From Owenia fusiformis (Eukaryota; Annelida; Polychaeta; Sabellida; Oweniidae), in the NCBI GenBank assembly GCA_903813345.2, contig CAIIXF020000001.1, positions 41,509,366-41,573,365 of the forward strand: a stretch of DNA of 64,000 nt, given 5' to 3'. Position 1 is the first letter of the stretch. Every line of letters begins with the position of its first letter. Shown piece by piece: positions 1-15,200 of this stretch. The translations under genes and the position numbers were made by a program. The notes under the pieces were generated by a model. That model did no database searches and was not told the DNA's origin. It was given only the letters and a program-made list of their open reading frames with translations.

Positions 1-77
1 GTCATGAACTTTTTTTTAAAATGTTTGTACAGACTTCAGGTTTAAATAAATTGATAAAACATGCATTTTTATCATCA

Positions 78-164
78 GGGGTCCCTTGGAGACCCCTTAG
101 AACAAAATCGATCATATATGATCGATTTTGTTTCTTGCTATTCTAAGGGGTCTCCAGGGGCCCT
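78..164. repeat. Foldback palindrome
   Basis: The centre, 101-132, is a perfect 32-bp palindrome around ATCGATCATATATGATCGAT. It is flanked by a longer imperfect inverted arm (GGGGTC...GACCCCTTAG at 78-100 against CTAAGGGGTCTCCAGGGG at about 143-160). The whole block could extrude as a cruciform or be a tiny foldback MITE. No target duplication was found. No coding content. Confidence 0.6.
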
Positions 165-683
165 TTTTCAATAAAACTGCAAGAATAATGCATTTTCTAA
201 AAGAATGGACCAGTAGGAACATCTAAAAAATTTATTTGTAGGAGTTATGTCATAGTACAAATACCACTGAAATCAGCATAAGAAGATTTATAATTCTGTG
301 TTTTCAGATTTTTAAATTGAAGTCTCAATAAAAAATTAAATGCTAAAATAATTCCATTTTAAAAAAAATCCAACTGCGCCATCTTGAATTATGACATCAC
401 AATGACACTATCTCATTTGCATATTCATTTTTTTTCAAAAAACATGAAGTATGGGTATAGCCCTTCAAAATGGCATATAACTTATTGGGTGTTGCTTCTT
501 TTTCTTGCTTCTAGATTCATTTACATTTCAGTTTTTCATTTCTTTCCATTTTAAATATTTCTAAATAATTTTCACATGAAATTGTTGTCAATCAGTCAAC
601 ATTACATAAAATACTGTTTTTTTTACAGAATGTTTTTAATGATTGGTTGAAGAGAAAAGCATTGTTGAATTAGTTCTCCATAT

Positions 684-1222
684 CATGGGCTTTCAACTAG
701 AAGGGTATGCAACTCTATGTAATAACATGAGACCTTCAAAATGAGCAATGACATGCTTCCCTTTTATGGCAATATTTCAAAAAGTATTAGATAAATGTAT
801 ATGTTTTAGTATTAATTTGAATAAAAATCAATTTTTTAATATGATTTAAGCATAAAATATATTCAATATCATATAAAAGTAAACAAAAGAGACCAATAAG
901 AATAAGAGTTATCAAGATGTTCTCTTGAGTATTGCATTGTGGGTAATTATTCAAGAACACATTCCAATAAAAACATAATTTGTGGGAGAATGTTCACTTT
1001 CTGTATTGTCATAATTATGATGAATTCCAATTTTTATTAAATTATCAAGATGTATGGAGAAGATCATGTTTTTATTTTTGAGTTATTTCTTTTAATCATC
1101 AATAAAAAGTACAAAATAAGATTTACTTGGAATGTGTACATTCTCCAATTTTGAAAACCCATGGCAATGTTTATGTATGAAATATGGGAAGTTGCCTATA
1201 CCCTTCTAGTTGAAAGCCCATG
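684..1222. mobile_element. TIR element (MITE) with 7-bp target duplication
   Basis: The ends are inverted repeats of about 30 bp starting CATGGGCTTTCAACTAGAAG. The left copy is at 684 and the right copy ends at 1222. The element is flanked directly by TCCATAT at 677-683 and again at 1223-1229, a 7-bp target-site duplication. The interior is AT-rich and non-coding, so this is a non-autonomous cut-and-paste element. The duplication length does not settle the superfamily; an 8-bp reading (hAT or P type) is possible if one terminal base is reassigned. Confidence 0.75.
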
Positions 1223-2045
1223 TCCATATCGATACCAATCCTTTGGCCTGAAATTTAATAAATAAGGCCTAAAAAGCCCAGTTATGACCTATGTTGGTTT
1301 TCGGTACAATGCGCTTCAGTAGGAAGTTGTCCAAGTTAATGTAAATTATCAGGAACATCTAGTACTGAAAAAGTTAGCCTTGAAGGCCCTTTGAAGCAAA
1401 TCACCTCTTTTTGTTTGAGAGATTGGTCGTGATTCAACCTTCATTCAGTATTATAGATGGCGGGAAAATCACTAAGTCGGAAGATAAACTGTGGAGTGAG
1501 CTCTTGCTAAACAACCAAAAGGTTCGAACTGGATTACACACAAGGTTGAATTTACTCCGCTCTTGTAAGAAAATGTAAGTATAAACTCTTTAATTTACAT
1601 TGATTGTAAACATTGACAATTGGAGTGCAGGTTCAAGGTTTGGATATGTTGAAATTTGCGATAAAATGTGAGCTGTGGAGAAATTGAGTCTTGTTTTAGA
1701 ATTCGACCAAGCCCAACATTTAGCCAAGACAAAGTTATATAAGGGCTAGGCCAAACATTCAATATTGTGATTCATCATCATGTGAATCGAATCACAGATC
1801 CGGAGCCAGATCCAGCTCCTATTGGTAGCAGGCTCAAGGAATAAATGGGAAGATAAGACCCAAAATGGTACATCAAAAAAATGACCACCCAAAAATATGA
1901 CCAGAATTAGTTTGAATGGTTGCATGATTCCATTATTGTCGCTGTAAATGTAATTCAAATTTTCCCGGGACATTCATTTCATATTTCCACAGTGTAAAGA
2001 TAATGGAGTGCTTCCGGCAATGGCTGATGTTGTTCGTTTCTCAAA

Positions 2046-2367
2046 TTACGTCACATCACAACAAACAGCCAATGAAAGAAAAGATCTTGTAGCCTAACAA
2101 ACCATTGTTATTGTTTCTACAGGATTTTAAAGATACGTCATGGGGTTTCTCGGTAATCTCTGATATGACTGCATCCGGAGTGGCATCATGTTCTCAGAAA
2201 AGACATTTGATTGTGGGAATAAACATTTGAACAACAGAAATAGCCGAAGCACTCTATTAAATATACGCTCGCTTATTTTATTTCGGAAGATTTTGTGTCC
2301 TTGAGTTGATTTATTGAGCCTAGACACCACTTAAGAGGTAATCCAGGAGAGGTCCGTGAATTAAATG
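2046..2367 (+). promoter_or_regulatory. Candidate promoter and 5'-UTR exon of scramblase
   Basis: A CRE-like TTACGTCA (2046-2053) and a CCAAT motif (2069-2073) lie ahead of a stretch that ends in a strong splice donor, ATG|GTGAGT, with GT at 2368. A (GA)n run follows inside the presumed intron. The next acceptor-like site, TATCTTAG ending at 3230, lies ten bases before the scramblase start codon. This fits a non-coding first exon joined to the coding exon at 3231. It is an inference from splice-site shape only; the transcription start is unknown. Confidence 0.35.
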
Positions 2368-3240
2368 GTGAGTACTGTACGACAGAGAGAGAGCGAGAGA
2401 GAGATATGTTACATATATGTTACATGTATACAGTGTAGGACAAGTGGCAAGTAATTTGTAAGTTGACACTAATCATCGTATAGACCCAGGGGTTCACTCC
2501 AAATAATTTGGGTGTAGGTATGTGCAGCACGGCCAATTTTAGCTTTCAGCATAAAACATGGAAATTGGCCAATCTGAGAGGGAAAAAACATGGAAATTGT
2601 CTATGAAAGTACCCTTTTTTAAGTCAAAATCCAGTCTTTTTACAAAAAATTGTACTAAAATGGTTAAACCAGTTGAGGCAGAATCTGATCCATAGGGGGT
2701 TCCAGGTCTGAGGAAAAAAAATAGTTGGCCCAAATTTTGAGGCCAATTTTCTTCAAAATGTGGCCTAAAATTAAAAAATAAGGTCTTAAAAAGCCCAGTA
2801 AAGACCAGACCAAAAAAGGCCTACTTTTGTGGGGATGAAGGCCTCTGAGCCCCACCCAAGGGAGGCAGGGGCGGGCCCCCCAGATGCGCCATTGAGCACT
2901 GTAGATTATTGTGACTGTATAAATGTAACTGTATAAATGTAGTTTGTATAATTGTAGTCTGGCCATGCCCTGATGATGCACAAGACACAGATGCCGTACC
3001 TTAATAAATTCTTAATTCTTATTCTTTAAAGGATTTCATAGTACTAGGACAATCTCATGAAAGTAGTTACAAAAATGAAAATGTACATAAAAATTTCTCC
3101 AAAGAACATACTCAGGTTATCATGTGCCACGCCTACTTTCTCTTATGAGAGAAAGTAAATATGACATTTCTGACTTCAACTTGAATGCTACCATATTTTG
3201 AAAATACTGAAAATGTATCTTATATCTTAGAATCTAAGAG

Positions 3241-6200
3241 ATGGCAGCAGTACAGATGCAACCAACACAGGGGCAACCAGGCCAGCATCCCCCTCCTCCA
3301 CCCCAGGCACCCCAAGGTAGGTGAAAAACTCAAAACCTAGAATGTTAGGCATGGTTATAAGACCTCTTTAGTTTGGCAGGTATTGATTTGGGTGACTTGT
3401 CATCAAATCATCAGGATCACAAAGTTGAGAGCATTGCTAAACATTTTAGTAGACTTGAAACACTCTTATCCAGCTGGGTTATTTTATTATCCTCGTGAAC
3501 AAAGTTCAGTAGGGATATTGTAAAGCCCACTGTCAGTCAGTCAGTTAGCCTACATCCCAAGGGTTGTGTATCGAGGGGGCTGGGAAAGCACAAATTTTCT
3601 ATAGTTTTGAGATCTCTCTGAAGTAGCAAATATTATACTCAAATGAAAGGTAGTTTAGAGTAGATTGCAAATATTGTTTCATTTTTTATCAGTAAATTAT
3701 CTTGAAATCCCACGTTAGGCGGCCATTTTGAATTTTCTGAGGCCCAAATCAAATACCCACCCTGTCTCTAATTATATGTAAACCGTGAGTAGAGTAGATG
3801 GTATGACATAAACAGATTCTTGAATATTTTTTTTGTTGTTGGGATTTGCTACTCTGTGGGGTTGCCAATTTCTAGTTTTGTTTGTCTTTTGTCCAGGCTT
3901 TATACACATACATTTGAGTTATAGATTTTGGCATCTCGATTACAAATTATCATAAATGTATTGATCTCACAGAAGTACTGATGCATATTGTTATATCCTC
4001 AAACAGACTTTGAGTAGAATCAGAACTATAGTCAGGTAAATAGAGTCATGTTGATTTTCTATTATCAGACTGATCTTTTGTTGTCAGAACACAGTGTTAT
4101 TTCTTAGCATCCTAGCAAATCTACAATGTTTGACATCAAATCCCTTATCATAATGCAAAATGTACAAATAACATGGTACATGATGAACAATATCATGATA
4201 CCTAAACAAATAAACATAGCATTGGCCTCCTTGAAATATACCCAGCATGCAAGAAACTAATCATTTCTACATGTCCAGATGAAATTTTTAACCAATCGGT
4301 AAAGCATTTTGTCTGAAAATGCACGAACAAGAAAATTTGCCACCTCTACTCTGCCAGCCCATGGCCAAGCTGATGACAATAAATACCTAATTTAGGTACA
4401 AACATAAGAATAAGGGTTACAATCAATAGATAATATAATACTGTAGAGTGTCTTGTAAAATAAGGAAGTACATGTAGTTACATCATGTCATGAAAGCCCA
4501 TGTGGTTACATACTTAAACTCACAGATCTAAGATGCATTAATTTCATCTTGAGATTATGCAAGGTTTGTTACTTTTCAAATGAAATGTCATTATCAAGGA
4601 TCAGCTTCATAGTTGTCAGGCTTCGCAGGGTTCAGGCAAATCCCCCCCCCACCCTGGCCAAAAATTATTTCAAAATCATGCAGTTTTTCACCATTTTCTC
4701 AAGTGATTTTAGCCATATTTTGGCCAAAATTGTCAAATGTGAACCCCCTTGGCAAATCCTGGCTACGGGCCTGGTTGTTGTAATAAGAAGAGTAGAAAAT
4801 AGAACATGTAATGGACAAAATTATTTACTGTAAGTACTTTGGAAAAACAAATCAGATGGTCTACAGTATACTTGTGTGATGAACTCACCGAATCAAATAC
4901 ATTTTTGGTTGGTAACAGCAATTTTGTTGGACCAAATATTTACACAATATATTGATTCACCTAGTTGCTTATTTATATTTAAAATGTCTTAAAGGGTAAC
5001 GCATATCGTTTAAAGCAAATAGAATGCTCGTTTTTGGTGTTCCTCACCGTTTAGTATAAAATTCAAGATCCAGGATAATACTCAAGGGTATACCAGGTAT
5101 ACCAGGTTTGAAATCGTGTTGTAAACACCTCTGCCTTTTTATGTAGCAATAGTATAGAATAGATCGTACATGTATAAAAGAGAAGTTTTTATTTTGATAA
5201 TCAATTTCACATTTTATGGGTCAAGTTTAGGATCTTCTATTTGTGAGTATTAGGAAAAAATGACATCTAAATTTAACCATCACGTATTAGCACACAACGT
5301 GACTTATGAAATGTCCTACAAATGAAGCAAAGCAGTTTGAATGAATACAAGGATTTATATTGGCTGTTGTACATCCATACTTTGGATAATTCACTCTCTC
5401 AATGTTGACAGAATCATTCTAAACAGATTATTTTATCTGCAAGACGATTTCGGTAAACTAAAATTTATAAAACTCCCCTTATTTTTTAAAAATGGACTGA
5501 TCCAGATGACTCGCCTGGAGCCACCATATTGTTTTTATACGGAAAACTAGTTGTAACCCTTTAAATGTCAACATACACTTTTACATGTATGTTAGTTTTA
5601 GTGTTTACCAGAGCATTTTGATTTACTTTGGACTTGTTCATGTGTATTATAGACATTACGATTTAAATGTGCAGCAATAATAACATGTACGTCTTATATA
5701 CATAAAAGTATTTCATGTATTAGTCATACCTGAGTGCCTGCATTGGTATTAGGTTTATCAACTTGATCCATCAAGGTATTACATACCTGGCTGAGTATGA
5801 CTGAAGGGATACAGTGGTTTAACAGTATGATGGTTTATGATCAAATGGAAATACACGTACATGTTCAACTGTCATCATATTCATATTGTATATTACTTTG
5901 TCCTTTAGGGTATAGGATTCATTATATCGTGATTGTGTCAATATGTATTGTTTCTATGGGGAACTAATGTATGATATTACATTATTGTTCCAACAAGTCT
6001 GTTCACCAGATAACCAGGGATTCAATGCACCATGGTTCTAATTATGCATACCTAGTACCTCTAGCTGGCCAGCCTTTGGCTAAATTATGGCAAATATACT
6101 GCAATGTTATGTCATTTCATTCTCTAGGCTTAATGTAGATGAGACCAAACTCTTGCCAATGGTATTTACAGTATTTGAGTAGATATCATTCAAAACAGGA

Positions 6201-9200
6201 TTCAGATATCTCCCCTACATACTTAGAGGTGTGTATAGAAGGAAGCAGGGTAGTCAGAAACTAGATGTAAGACTAGGTACAGTTGGATTTTAAGTTTCCT
6301 ACTTCACAATTTTGATAGTTGTCTTGATAAAAATATCTACAATATTTAGTATGGGTGGAATTACGTAATGGAAAACAAGTCTTAACAAAACTGAATTTTT
6401 GGAGTACTTTAACAATTTGAAGGTCAACCAAGTAGTCCTTAGGGGTCTGGGGATACTTTTAGCTATTGTTATCTCCCACTTGTCTGTTCATCTGTCTGTC
6501 AACATATAGGTACCTAATTCGAAATCCTCCACGATAATTGAAATGGTTTCCCTTTTACAATCTCTCTATATCTAGTCTTAAATTGTTCCATAAATGGTGT
6601 CTCAAAAGCTTGCTTTGTTTCAAAATGGCAGCCATTTTTATTGCGCAAAAATCAGACTTTCATCTTTTTTTTGTTCCCATTTCCACATGTATGCTATTAT
6701 TGAAATTGTAGATACCAAGTTTCAACAAAAAAACGTCGCAAATATTCAAAATGGCTGCCACTTTTGTTGAAATATCACTGTTAAACATATACATAAAAAT
6801 AACTTCTGAGTCGATGTTTGATAACTCCAGAACACATTGAGGTTTTATTAAATATAGTCTAGTAATTATCTTGTTATTTATAATACAAATCCTAAAATAA
6901 GTATTGATTTGCTTGAATTTATACAGGCAGCTAATAATAAAGGTTAACAATATTGATAGCTAGAAGTTTTGTCAAAATATCTAGTAAAATTAGAAAATGA
7001 CTGCCATTTTTATTATTATTACTGAAGTTGTTTTCAGCTCTTTTTGGTCTTAACTCCAAACGTATTCAGTCAACTACCTTGAAATTGTACAACTTACTAC
7101 CTTATTTTATAAGCATATACTTATGTATGTTCAAAATTGGCTTTAGGTCATTTGTAGAACATGTACAAGTAATATAATAGGCACACGAGTAATATGATAG
7201 GCACACGTACATTTAATTATGATTTCTTCTGGAGTCACCTTTAATAATAAGATTTGAATCAATCATCTAATGAATTAACCATGATATTACATCAAGCATA
7301 CACAGTTTGCTTAGTTTGGATTGAAGTATGGTCTTATTCTTGAATAATAGATTGATTAGAATAATATTGCATCTTTTTGATGCCTTTATATAATATAAGT
7401 GCAGGAATTCTAAGGGACTGGTAGAGTGACATTAAGGTAAAGGGGCTGGGAGGACTATTTGAGGTCTAAAATTTTTATATCTAGTCCCTGCTTATTTACA
7501 TATAGTTACATTTATACTCAAGAGAGTATATGATATATTCACTCGTTCCCTTCGGTCACTCGTGAATATATCATACTCACGAGAGTATACCGATATACAG
7601 AATCAACCATTATATGATCTTATTATCCCACCCTTATCTTTAATCAATAAAAGGTTAATCTAAATTCATCAGCAGTTGTATATCAAGTCGTATACGCTGC
7701 CCAGGAGTTGTATACTCTATCCAGGAGTTGTATATCGTTCTCAAGAGTTGTATACAATGAGTGTTGCAGTTATACAATGCTATTATACAATCATATAAAG
7801 CACTTAGGGTGGGATAATATTTATCAAACTATGCATGACATATATTCAGAATGTGAAACAAGGCAACTTCATGATCATTATCAATATTAATTTTGTTATT
7901 CATGTTCTCAAACAATACTTTCTTGTTGCATTGAGCAATATGAAATGACTTTCATTGTCCTTTTCTCTAAAAATGTTTCACAATCTTCCATTTTGGTATT
8001 TGGCTTTGGCAACATGTCAAGTTGTTTACACAGTTTTAATCCAGATCTAGTTCAAATCTCACTCAAACAACACTATTGGATATGATTTAAGAAAAATTGT
8101 GTCAACCTTGATTCATCTTATATCAATATTTTGACTCAATCTCTAGAAACAGGTTTTCAAACAAAGAGTAAAGCTGAAAAAACAATGTCAGGCAGAAACC
8201 GCTTTTACAGACTTAAAACTCAAAAGATAGAGCTGGTCAAAATAGTAACCTTAATATGAATTCCCCATTTCATTAACACATCTTGTATGCCCAAGGTACA
8301 TGTATATATAAAGTACATGTATTCATAATTGAAGATGAACCTGGTCAACGAGTATGCATTGGTCTTTCCTTTCTACAAGTTTTGAAATAAAATTTGATAT
8401 AGATAGGGTTAAAATTGTCGACGTTTGAAAATTCAATGTCTGATGGGGCTCTAGGTATAACTGTCCCTTCTTTTGTGACAAGAAATCTTTTCACTCTGGT
8501 TAATTAAGAGTGATATCAACTAAATATAACATATTATGTCCATAAATTATACAATCTTACATTTTTTTATGTTTCTTAAAATGTGAAAATGTAAAACATT
8601 AACTTATCCATAAATCAAAACTCTATTGCAGGCCAAGCATTGCCAGGACAGGCTCCACCTGTACAGTTCATGGAGAAGCCCAATGTTGTAGGATGCCCCC
8701 CTGGCTTGGAGTACCTCACCCAGATAGACCAAATCCTCATTCACCAGCAGTTGGAGCTGTTAGAGGGTAAGTGCATGGGAAAATTGGAAATTGGAATAGT
8801 TTGTAAGGTATATACAGGGTATATATAAAGTCTTTACACTTCACACAGACTTAGTATTTATTGTTATTGTAAAGAGACTTGATGGACACTAGCTATATGG
8901 ACACCCTGTATATCGTTAACAACACATTTTCATTTGTGTGTTCAGCTGTATTAGCTCTTAGTGTTTGTCAATATTCTGTTCTCAAATGGTTTAATTTAAG
9001 TCTTCTCATCTTGTCCAATTATTAAATCTTAAACTCTCAAGATATTAGTCTTATTTGAATTATACAATTTTCAAAATGATCAATTCTCAAATTATTTAGT
9101 TCTGCTTTCAATATTAATCTGAAATGTTTTGTAGTCTAGTGACCAACCCACTCTACTATAAGGAGGTGAAATCAATAGTGTCAGAGGGAGTGGGACTACA

Positions 9201-12200
9201 GATTTTATCTATAATTTAAAATGTTTAAAAGTAATAAATGTTACTATGTGTCGTATATAAAGAGATCAAGAAAATATATTATGGCTCAGAAATGAAGATA
9301 AAATAAAAATAGATATCTTCACTTGGATTTGAACCTGTTCTGCCTGAGTAAAAGGCAGGCTTGCTAACTACTACACTGGCCACCATGCTAGATGCTCACG
9401 GTTGAGTAATTTTTCCAAATATATCAATGGTTTTTGAAAAAGTCATATCACTACACTATAATTATTAGAAAATAATCATACCAATGATTTTAGATTGCAT
9501 GTCTGAGTAAATATTCAAAGCAAAATTTAGAATAAATGATGTTTTATCCATTTTTCACTTTGAGAATCTATTTCCTGTCATAGCTAGTTCAAAATGCAAG
9601 GCCTAGAAATGTCTGTTTCGATTTCAATTTCCAAATTGATATATATCCATGGCTCAACTGTTTTTTGCACCTGAACCCATGCTGCAGTTGGGCCATAAAT
9701 AGATGAGTAGTCAATTTTCTATCACAATTTCCAAACCATGGTGGTTTGAAAGCCCATATTTTTCAATAATGTCTAGATACGTATCTACATGTATTTCATT
9801 GAGAAATATTGCTTGAAACTCTCATTTCTCCCTCAAAAGTACTTGAATGTTGCTATAAGGTTGTATTTACCCGTGTCAGTGTTCACATTTTAAACCTACC
9901 CTTATAAAAAATTCAACCTTGAAAGTCCGAATTTAAACCGTTGCACAATCATTGTACAATCATTGATCCGATCATTTATGCAACCATGCCAACCGTTACA
10001 ATGCAACCATTACAATTTTGGTTGTAAACTCATTGAAAATGTTTCAATCATATGTAACCATTGTCAACGCTTGACAATTTTGATTGAATTTCTTGCAACC
10101 GTTTCAATCGAATGCAACCCTTTAAACCTATGGTAATATTATCTCAATGCAACATAAAATAATTATATTGCTCTTTAAAATATATTTTTCAAATGTATGT
10201 ATTTCATGCATACATGTCAGAATTTAAATTTTTTTGATCAAAAAGATATTTAAAGTATTGCAATAGTTTAGTAAACTTGTCTTGTGAATGAAAATATATT
10301 GAACCAATTTCCATCTAACCTTGAAGGATGGTGATTGTCCCACTCGCATGTATATTATCTAGATAACAGCAATGCTAAGGCATAGCAAATCCCCTCGCTG
10401 TCATAACAATCATTTTTACAAAATCCCTTCACTACTTTTCAAGTTATTGCAAAAACATTTGAAATAATTTTGATTGGGTCAAGTCTTGAATTTTACAAAT
10501 TCAGACACTTATAACTTCACCTTCACCTGAGTAATTATCACAATTATAAAGGAGGGAAGATCTGTCTGGAAGGAAGAAAGAAATCCTTCAATCAGAAAAT
10601 AATTGATTTGATATTTTTGATTTGATAGAGAAAATGCAATCAGACATTACAGGATGTGTTTTAAATAATTAAGTCAATAAGCATAACTTAAAAAATTCTG
10701 ATTACAGAAAGACTCAGTCTCTTTAGTTTGATTAGAGTCTGCTTTGAAGGATTTGTCTAAAGAAACTTTATTAATCCATAAACAAAACAAAAATAATTCG
10801 GCAAGGCAAACAAACCTTATAACAGAGAGACTCTCAGTTTGATTAGAGTCTGCTATAAAGGAAGCATCCTATGTAATTTAATTATTCCATACACAGAACA
10901 TGATCAATAATTTGCCAAAGAAAATTTCCTTTATTTTCCTCCAGATTTTTTCAAGTTGAGAGTTTTGAAAAATAAGCCCTGTTTTTTTTTAAATTTTTTA
11001 ATCATTGACACATATTATTTAAACTGAAACTTGTAAATGCTATGCCCTAGTGAATACAGTAAAGCCATAAACTTTCAATTTATTGAATGCCCATGGTAAA
11101 AAAACTAAATAAAAATGAAATAAAAAATTCTGAAAATAGTATTTGCAGTTTCATATACTTGCTATTTGAGATTTCTCAGCACTTGTTAAATTAATTGAAT
11201 AAAGAAATAAATCCTCAAAAATCTGAAAACACTTTTCAAATTTTTACCCCCCCCCCCTCTCTGCATGAAATAGAGATTAAAAATATATATATAGTATAAC
11301 ACAATATGAAAATAAATATAACAGAAACTAGGAATATGAACCCTATTTCTGGTCAAGCATTTTAATTAGCTGTTCAACCGTTTTAATTAGCTGTTCAAGC
11401 GTTTTAATTAGCTGTTCAACCGTTTTAATTGGCTGTTCAAGCATTCTGATTTGCCTAAACCATGAGAATATCAATATGTAGTAGGTATTGTTTGATCATC
11501 AGTCTGATCATGAACAAAAACCATTGTGCCTCATCTTGTGATTTTGTTAAGTTTAAAGGAAATCTTAAGATGTTCCTTTGTCAATTTCTTAACCAAATTG
11601 GAATTTTGCTCAATTCTTTTCATAATTAACATCATTTTGGCAATATCTGATAAAGGGAAATAAACACTAAATATGGTACTTTTAATTTGTGTAAATAATG
11701 TAAATGACAGAGAACATAAATTATCATATGCCATTGAGTGGAAAACTAGTCTGGTATCGCATTCCTAAATTCGTACTTGAGAAAGAAACATATTAACATG
11801 AATTAAGTTATTTACTATAATAAACATGCATGTATGCTTGCAGAAAAAATATCCTAATATACTATTGTTTAATAGAGGTAGATTCAAATCCTTACTTAAA
11901 AATAATTTTAATTCAGGTAAAATGATAATTTTTTGGAACGATACTAATTCAGGATGGTTGCAGGGGTTGAACTGTGTAATCATTGAACAAAACAAATTGT
12001 AACCATTTACATTTCAATGTGAAATGGTTGCAGTTTACAATGGTTTCAGATTACAATGATTGTATAGAAACGGTTGCGCATTCGTTGAAAAAGAGTTGAC
12101 TTCGCTTGGTTGAACACAATGGTTGCACAATGATTGCTTATCATCGTACAATGGTTTTTCCTTTGATCTTGGTAGTTGAAACAATCATTATTCAATGATT

Positions 12201-15200
12201 GGTGGAAACGGTTTAAATTCGGACTTTCAAGGTTGAATTTTTTATAAGGGTAAAAAAATCATATCATAGAACAGTCTGCCCTCACTAGGTATTTTCAATA
12301 GTTCAATAAGTAGGTACCATTGAAGACCATATCATCAAACATTCAGATCATTGATTTTTACAAATCTGTCAGCTTGCCATTGATATATGCATGTATGTAC
12401 AGTACTATAGAGTTGTTATCAATAACAACTTTATTGATAACATCTTTCAAGAGCAAGGCCCTCAAAAAGATTATAACATGTACATGAACATCTTGATGTC
12501 ATTTTCAAGAGTCTACAAAACTTACTCTATTATTCCATAAAGTGTACTGAGAAGGCATGGTAGTAATATTAGAAAGAGAATAGAGGGGAGTGGTACATGG
12601 ACTTTATGCAAGCTTTTTATACAGAGGTGCATCCCTTTACTCCAGTTTTTCAGAAATATTGCCAGAAAACTTAGAAGAAAATCAAAGGATTATTGTGAAA
12701 TAAAGTCAAAGCTGTTGGAAAAGGGCCATAACAAGGAATGTTATATGCAAAATATATTATAACCTAATATAACTCTTATCTCATCTCTAGTTTTTGTTAC
12801 CAATTTAAGCTCAAATACTGTAGAGGACCAGGTGCTTCGGTTCGGGACACTGGACAGAAAGGGTTAATATCGATCCGGTATCGGTACATAAATTCCTTCC
12901 CTAAAATGCATAAAAATGTATATAAATAGCGAGGAACATGAAATATTTTCCCTTACCTCATACGACTAAGATGTCACTTCTTTGCATTGAAAAGTGTTAT
13001 TAGATATGTTAGCAAATACATCCATCTGCTCCAATAATCCAGTGAGAATTCCTCACTTCACAAGTTTTTGGTGAATTTCATAACGTCTTGGTTGCTTCGT
13101 GTTAATGGTCTATTAACGTCCTGGTTGCTTAAATGAAGAATTCTCACTCGATTATAGGAGCCCTTGGATGTATGTACTCGTGACTGATTCGCTATTCAGT
13201 ATCGGGTGCTACTATTAATATAAGGGTAAAATATTTGGATACAAATTGAGCTCCTCCTCGGTGAAAATGACAAAAATAATAATTTCCTGCGACGGAAGTT
13301 CTCCATTTTGTTATTATAAAGATGTAACGTCTTTTATAACCAGGTGGGGACCAGTGATAACAGCATTTAAGGCATAACTTTTGAACTGAAAATGTCAAAT
13401 TCAGTGCATCCTCTTTTGGTTGTGTGCTTCTAATTCCTTACATACCCCATCATGATAAACCATGACATCTCATTTCTTCTCAGCCCTGAGATTTCAGGTG
13501 AAACAGATGCTATGAGTATCAGAATATATATACCCCTAGAACAATATTTCATTTTAAACCTACAATACAAGGTAGAGAGATTGGGAGTAACTTGATTTCA
13601 AGGCATATCAACATCTATTGCATGATTAAGTTTGCTGGCAATACTTTATACTTTGCTTCCTGTGCTTTTCGTTCCTTCCTTGAATTCAAATGTCAACATT
13701 AAAGTATGATTGAACAATTTCAGTTCAAGCATGCAGATGGATTTTTCTAACATTTTATAAGCTAATCTTTTTCTAATACTATGTGTATATATTAATTGAG
13801 AGTCCTTTTTCTGTATTGTATATTTACAACAATAGAGTTGACTTGTAAAACTCTGTCTGATCAGTTAATGAAATGTGATTAGTGATGGGACACCGATCAC
13901 CTCATTTCTGCATGTTTTTCTCGTATGACTATACATAAATCTATTTGTATATAAGATGTAAATCTCATTGGTGTATAGGTTGACACAAATAAGCAATAAG
14001 GGCAAATGGAAATCTACCAAGTTAGATATATACTAACATAGTAGAGACATTTTCTGTAACTGATCAAAAATTCACATTTTCACAGGAAAATTCAATCATA
14101 ATACACACATATACATGTATATACCTTACATTTCATTTGCCTGTTATCCTAATTAAAATGATACAGCATAGCCTATATTTATTAATTCAAGGTATTAAGG
14201 ATATTGTCCAGATTGTCATTTTCAAAAATTCTAAGTGGTCGTAGGTGTGTCTGTAGATAATTGTCCTTTCTTGTTGTTTGACGTCACTGTGCTAAGTATA
14301 CAGCAGGTGGGATTATTTGTAGTTTAAATACATGTATGTAAGTTTAATTTGTTTTAAATTGAAGTTCATATCTTATATTTATTTGTGTATGGTTTCTACA
14401 TTTTGAGGCTGAATTTATATGTAATCTGTAATTTCAGTTGTGACTGGATTTGAGACAAAGAACCGTTATGCGATCAAGAATTCTATGGGACAACAGGTGT
14501 ACTTTGCTCAAGAGGAGTCTGATTGCTGTATGAGACAATGCTGTGGACCACAGAGGGGCTTCACTATGCACATCACGGACAACCTTGGCCAGGTAGGAAT
14601 TTCAGAGTTTAAGAATTAGTGCTGACCTGCATAGTCAGTTCCCACGCTCAATCACTAGGTTCTTTCATAGAGGATAGGTCCGAAGCTTGATGAAGCAAGA
14701 TGGCTGGCCTGTAGGACAATGCCATCTTAATTTTACTACAAATATGATTACAGATTGAACTGATTTCCTGGTATTTAACTGGTATTTCAGTAAAATAACA
14801 CAATAGCCAGTCTTATACAGAAGACCTGAAATCCTTATGCCATCCTAGGTAAGATTGTACCCTGACTTTAACAGTTTAATCTTGCAGCGTTGTGCTCTGC
14901 ATTCTTTTCTCTTACAGGTAAGAGAGATAAGTGATATGTACTGCATTTCAATGTAAGACTATTGCTGATATAGCATGAATTACAATGAGATTCTTATATC
15001 GACCTATGACACTCCAACTGTTATCATTATTGATTAATCCCATGGAACCAGGAAGTGGTTTATATTATTAATCTTTGTTATCGAATCTTTTTCTGAATGT
15101 ATCTCGTACATGGGTATATTCTAGTTTAGTTACAAATACGTGGAGAAACATCTATTAATAAGATATTAATGAAAATGTAGGACACAATCACCCCGTTACA

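Noticed and set aside
9318-9395. Functional tRNA gene
   Set aside because: The B box and anticodon stem are good but the acceptor and T stems do not pair, so only a tRNA-like repeat is reported.
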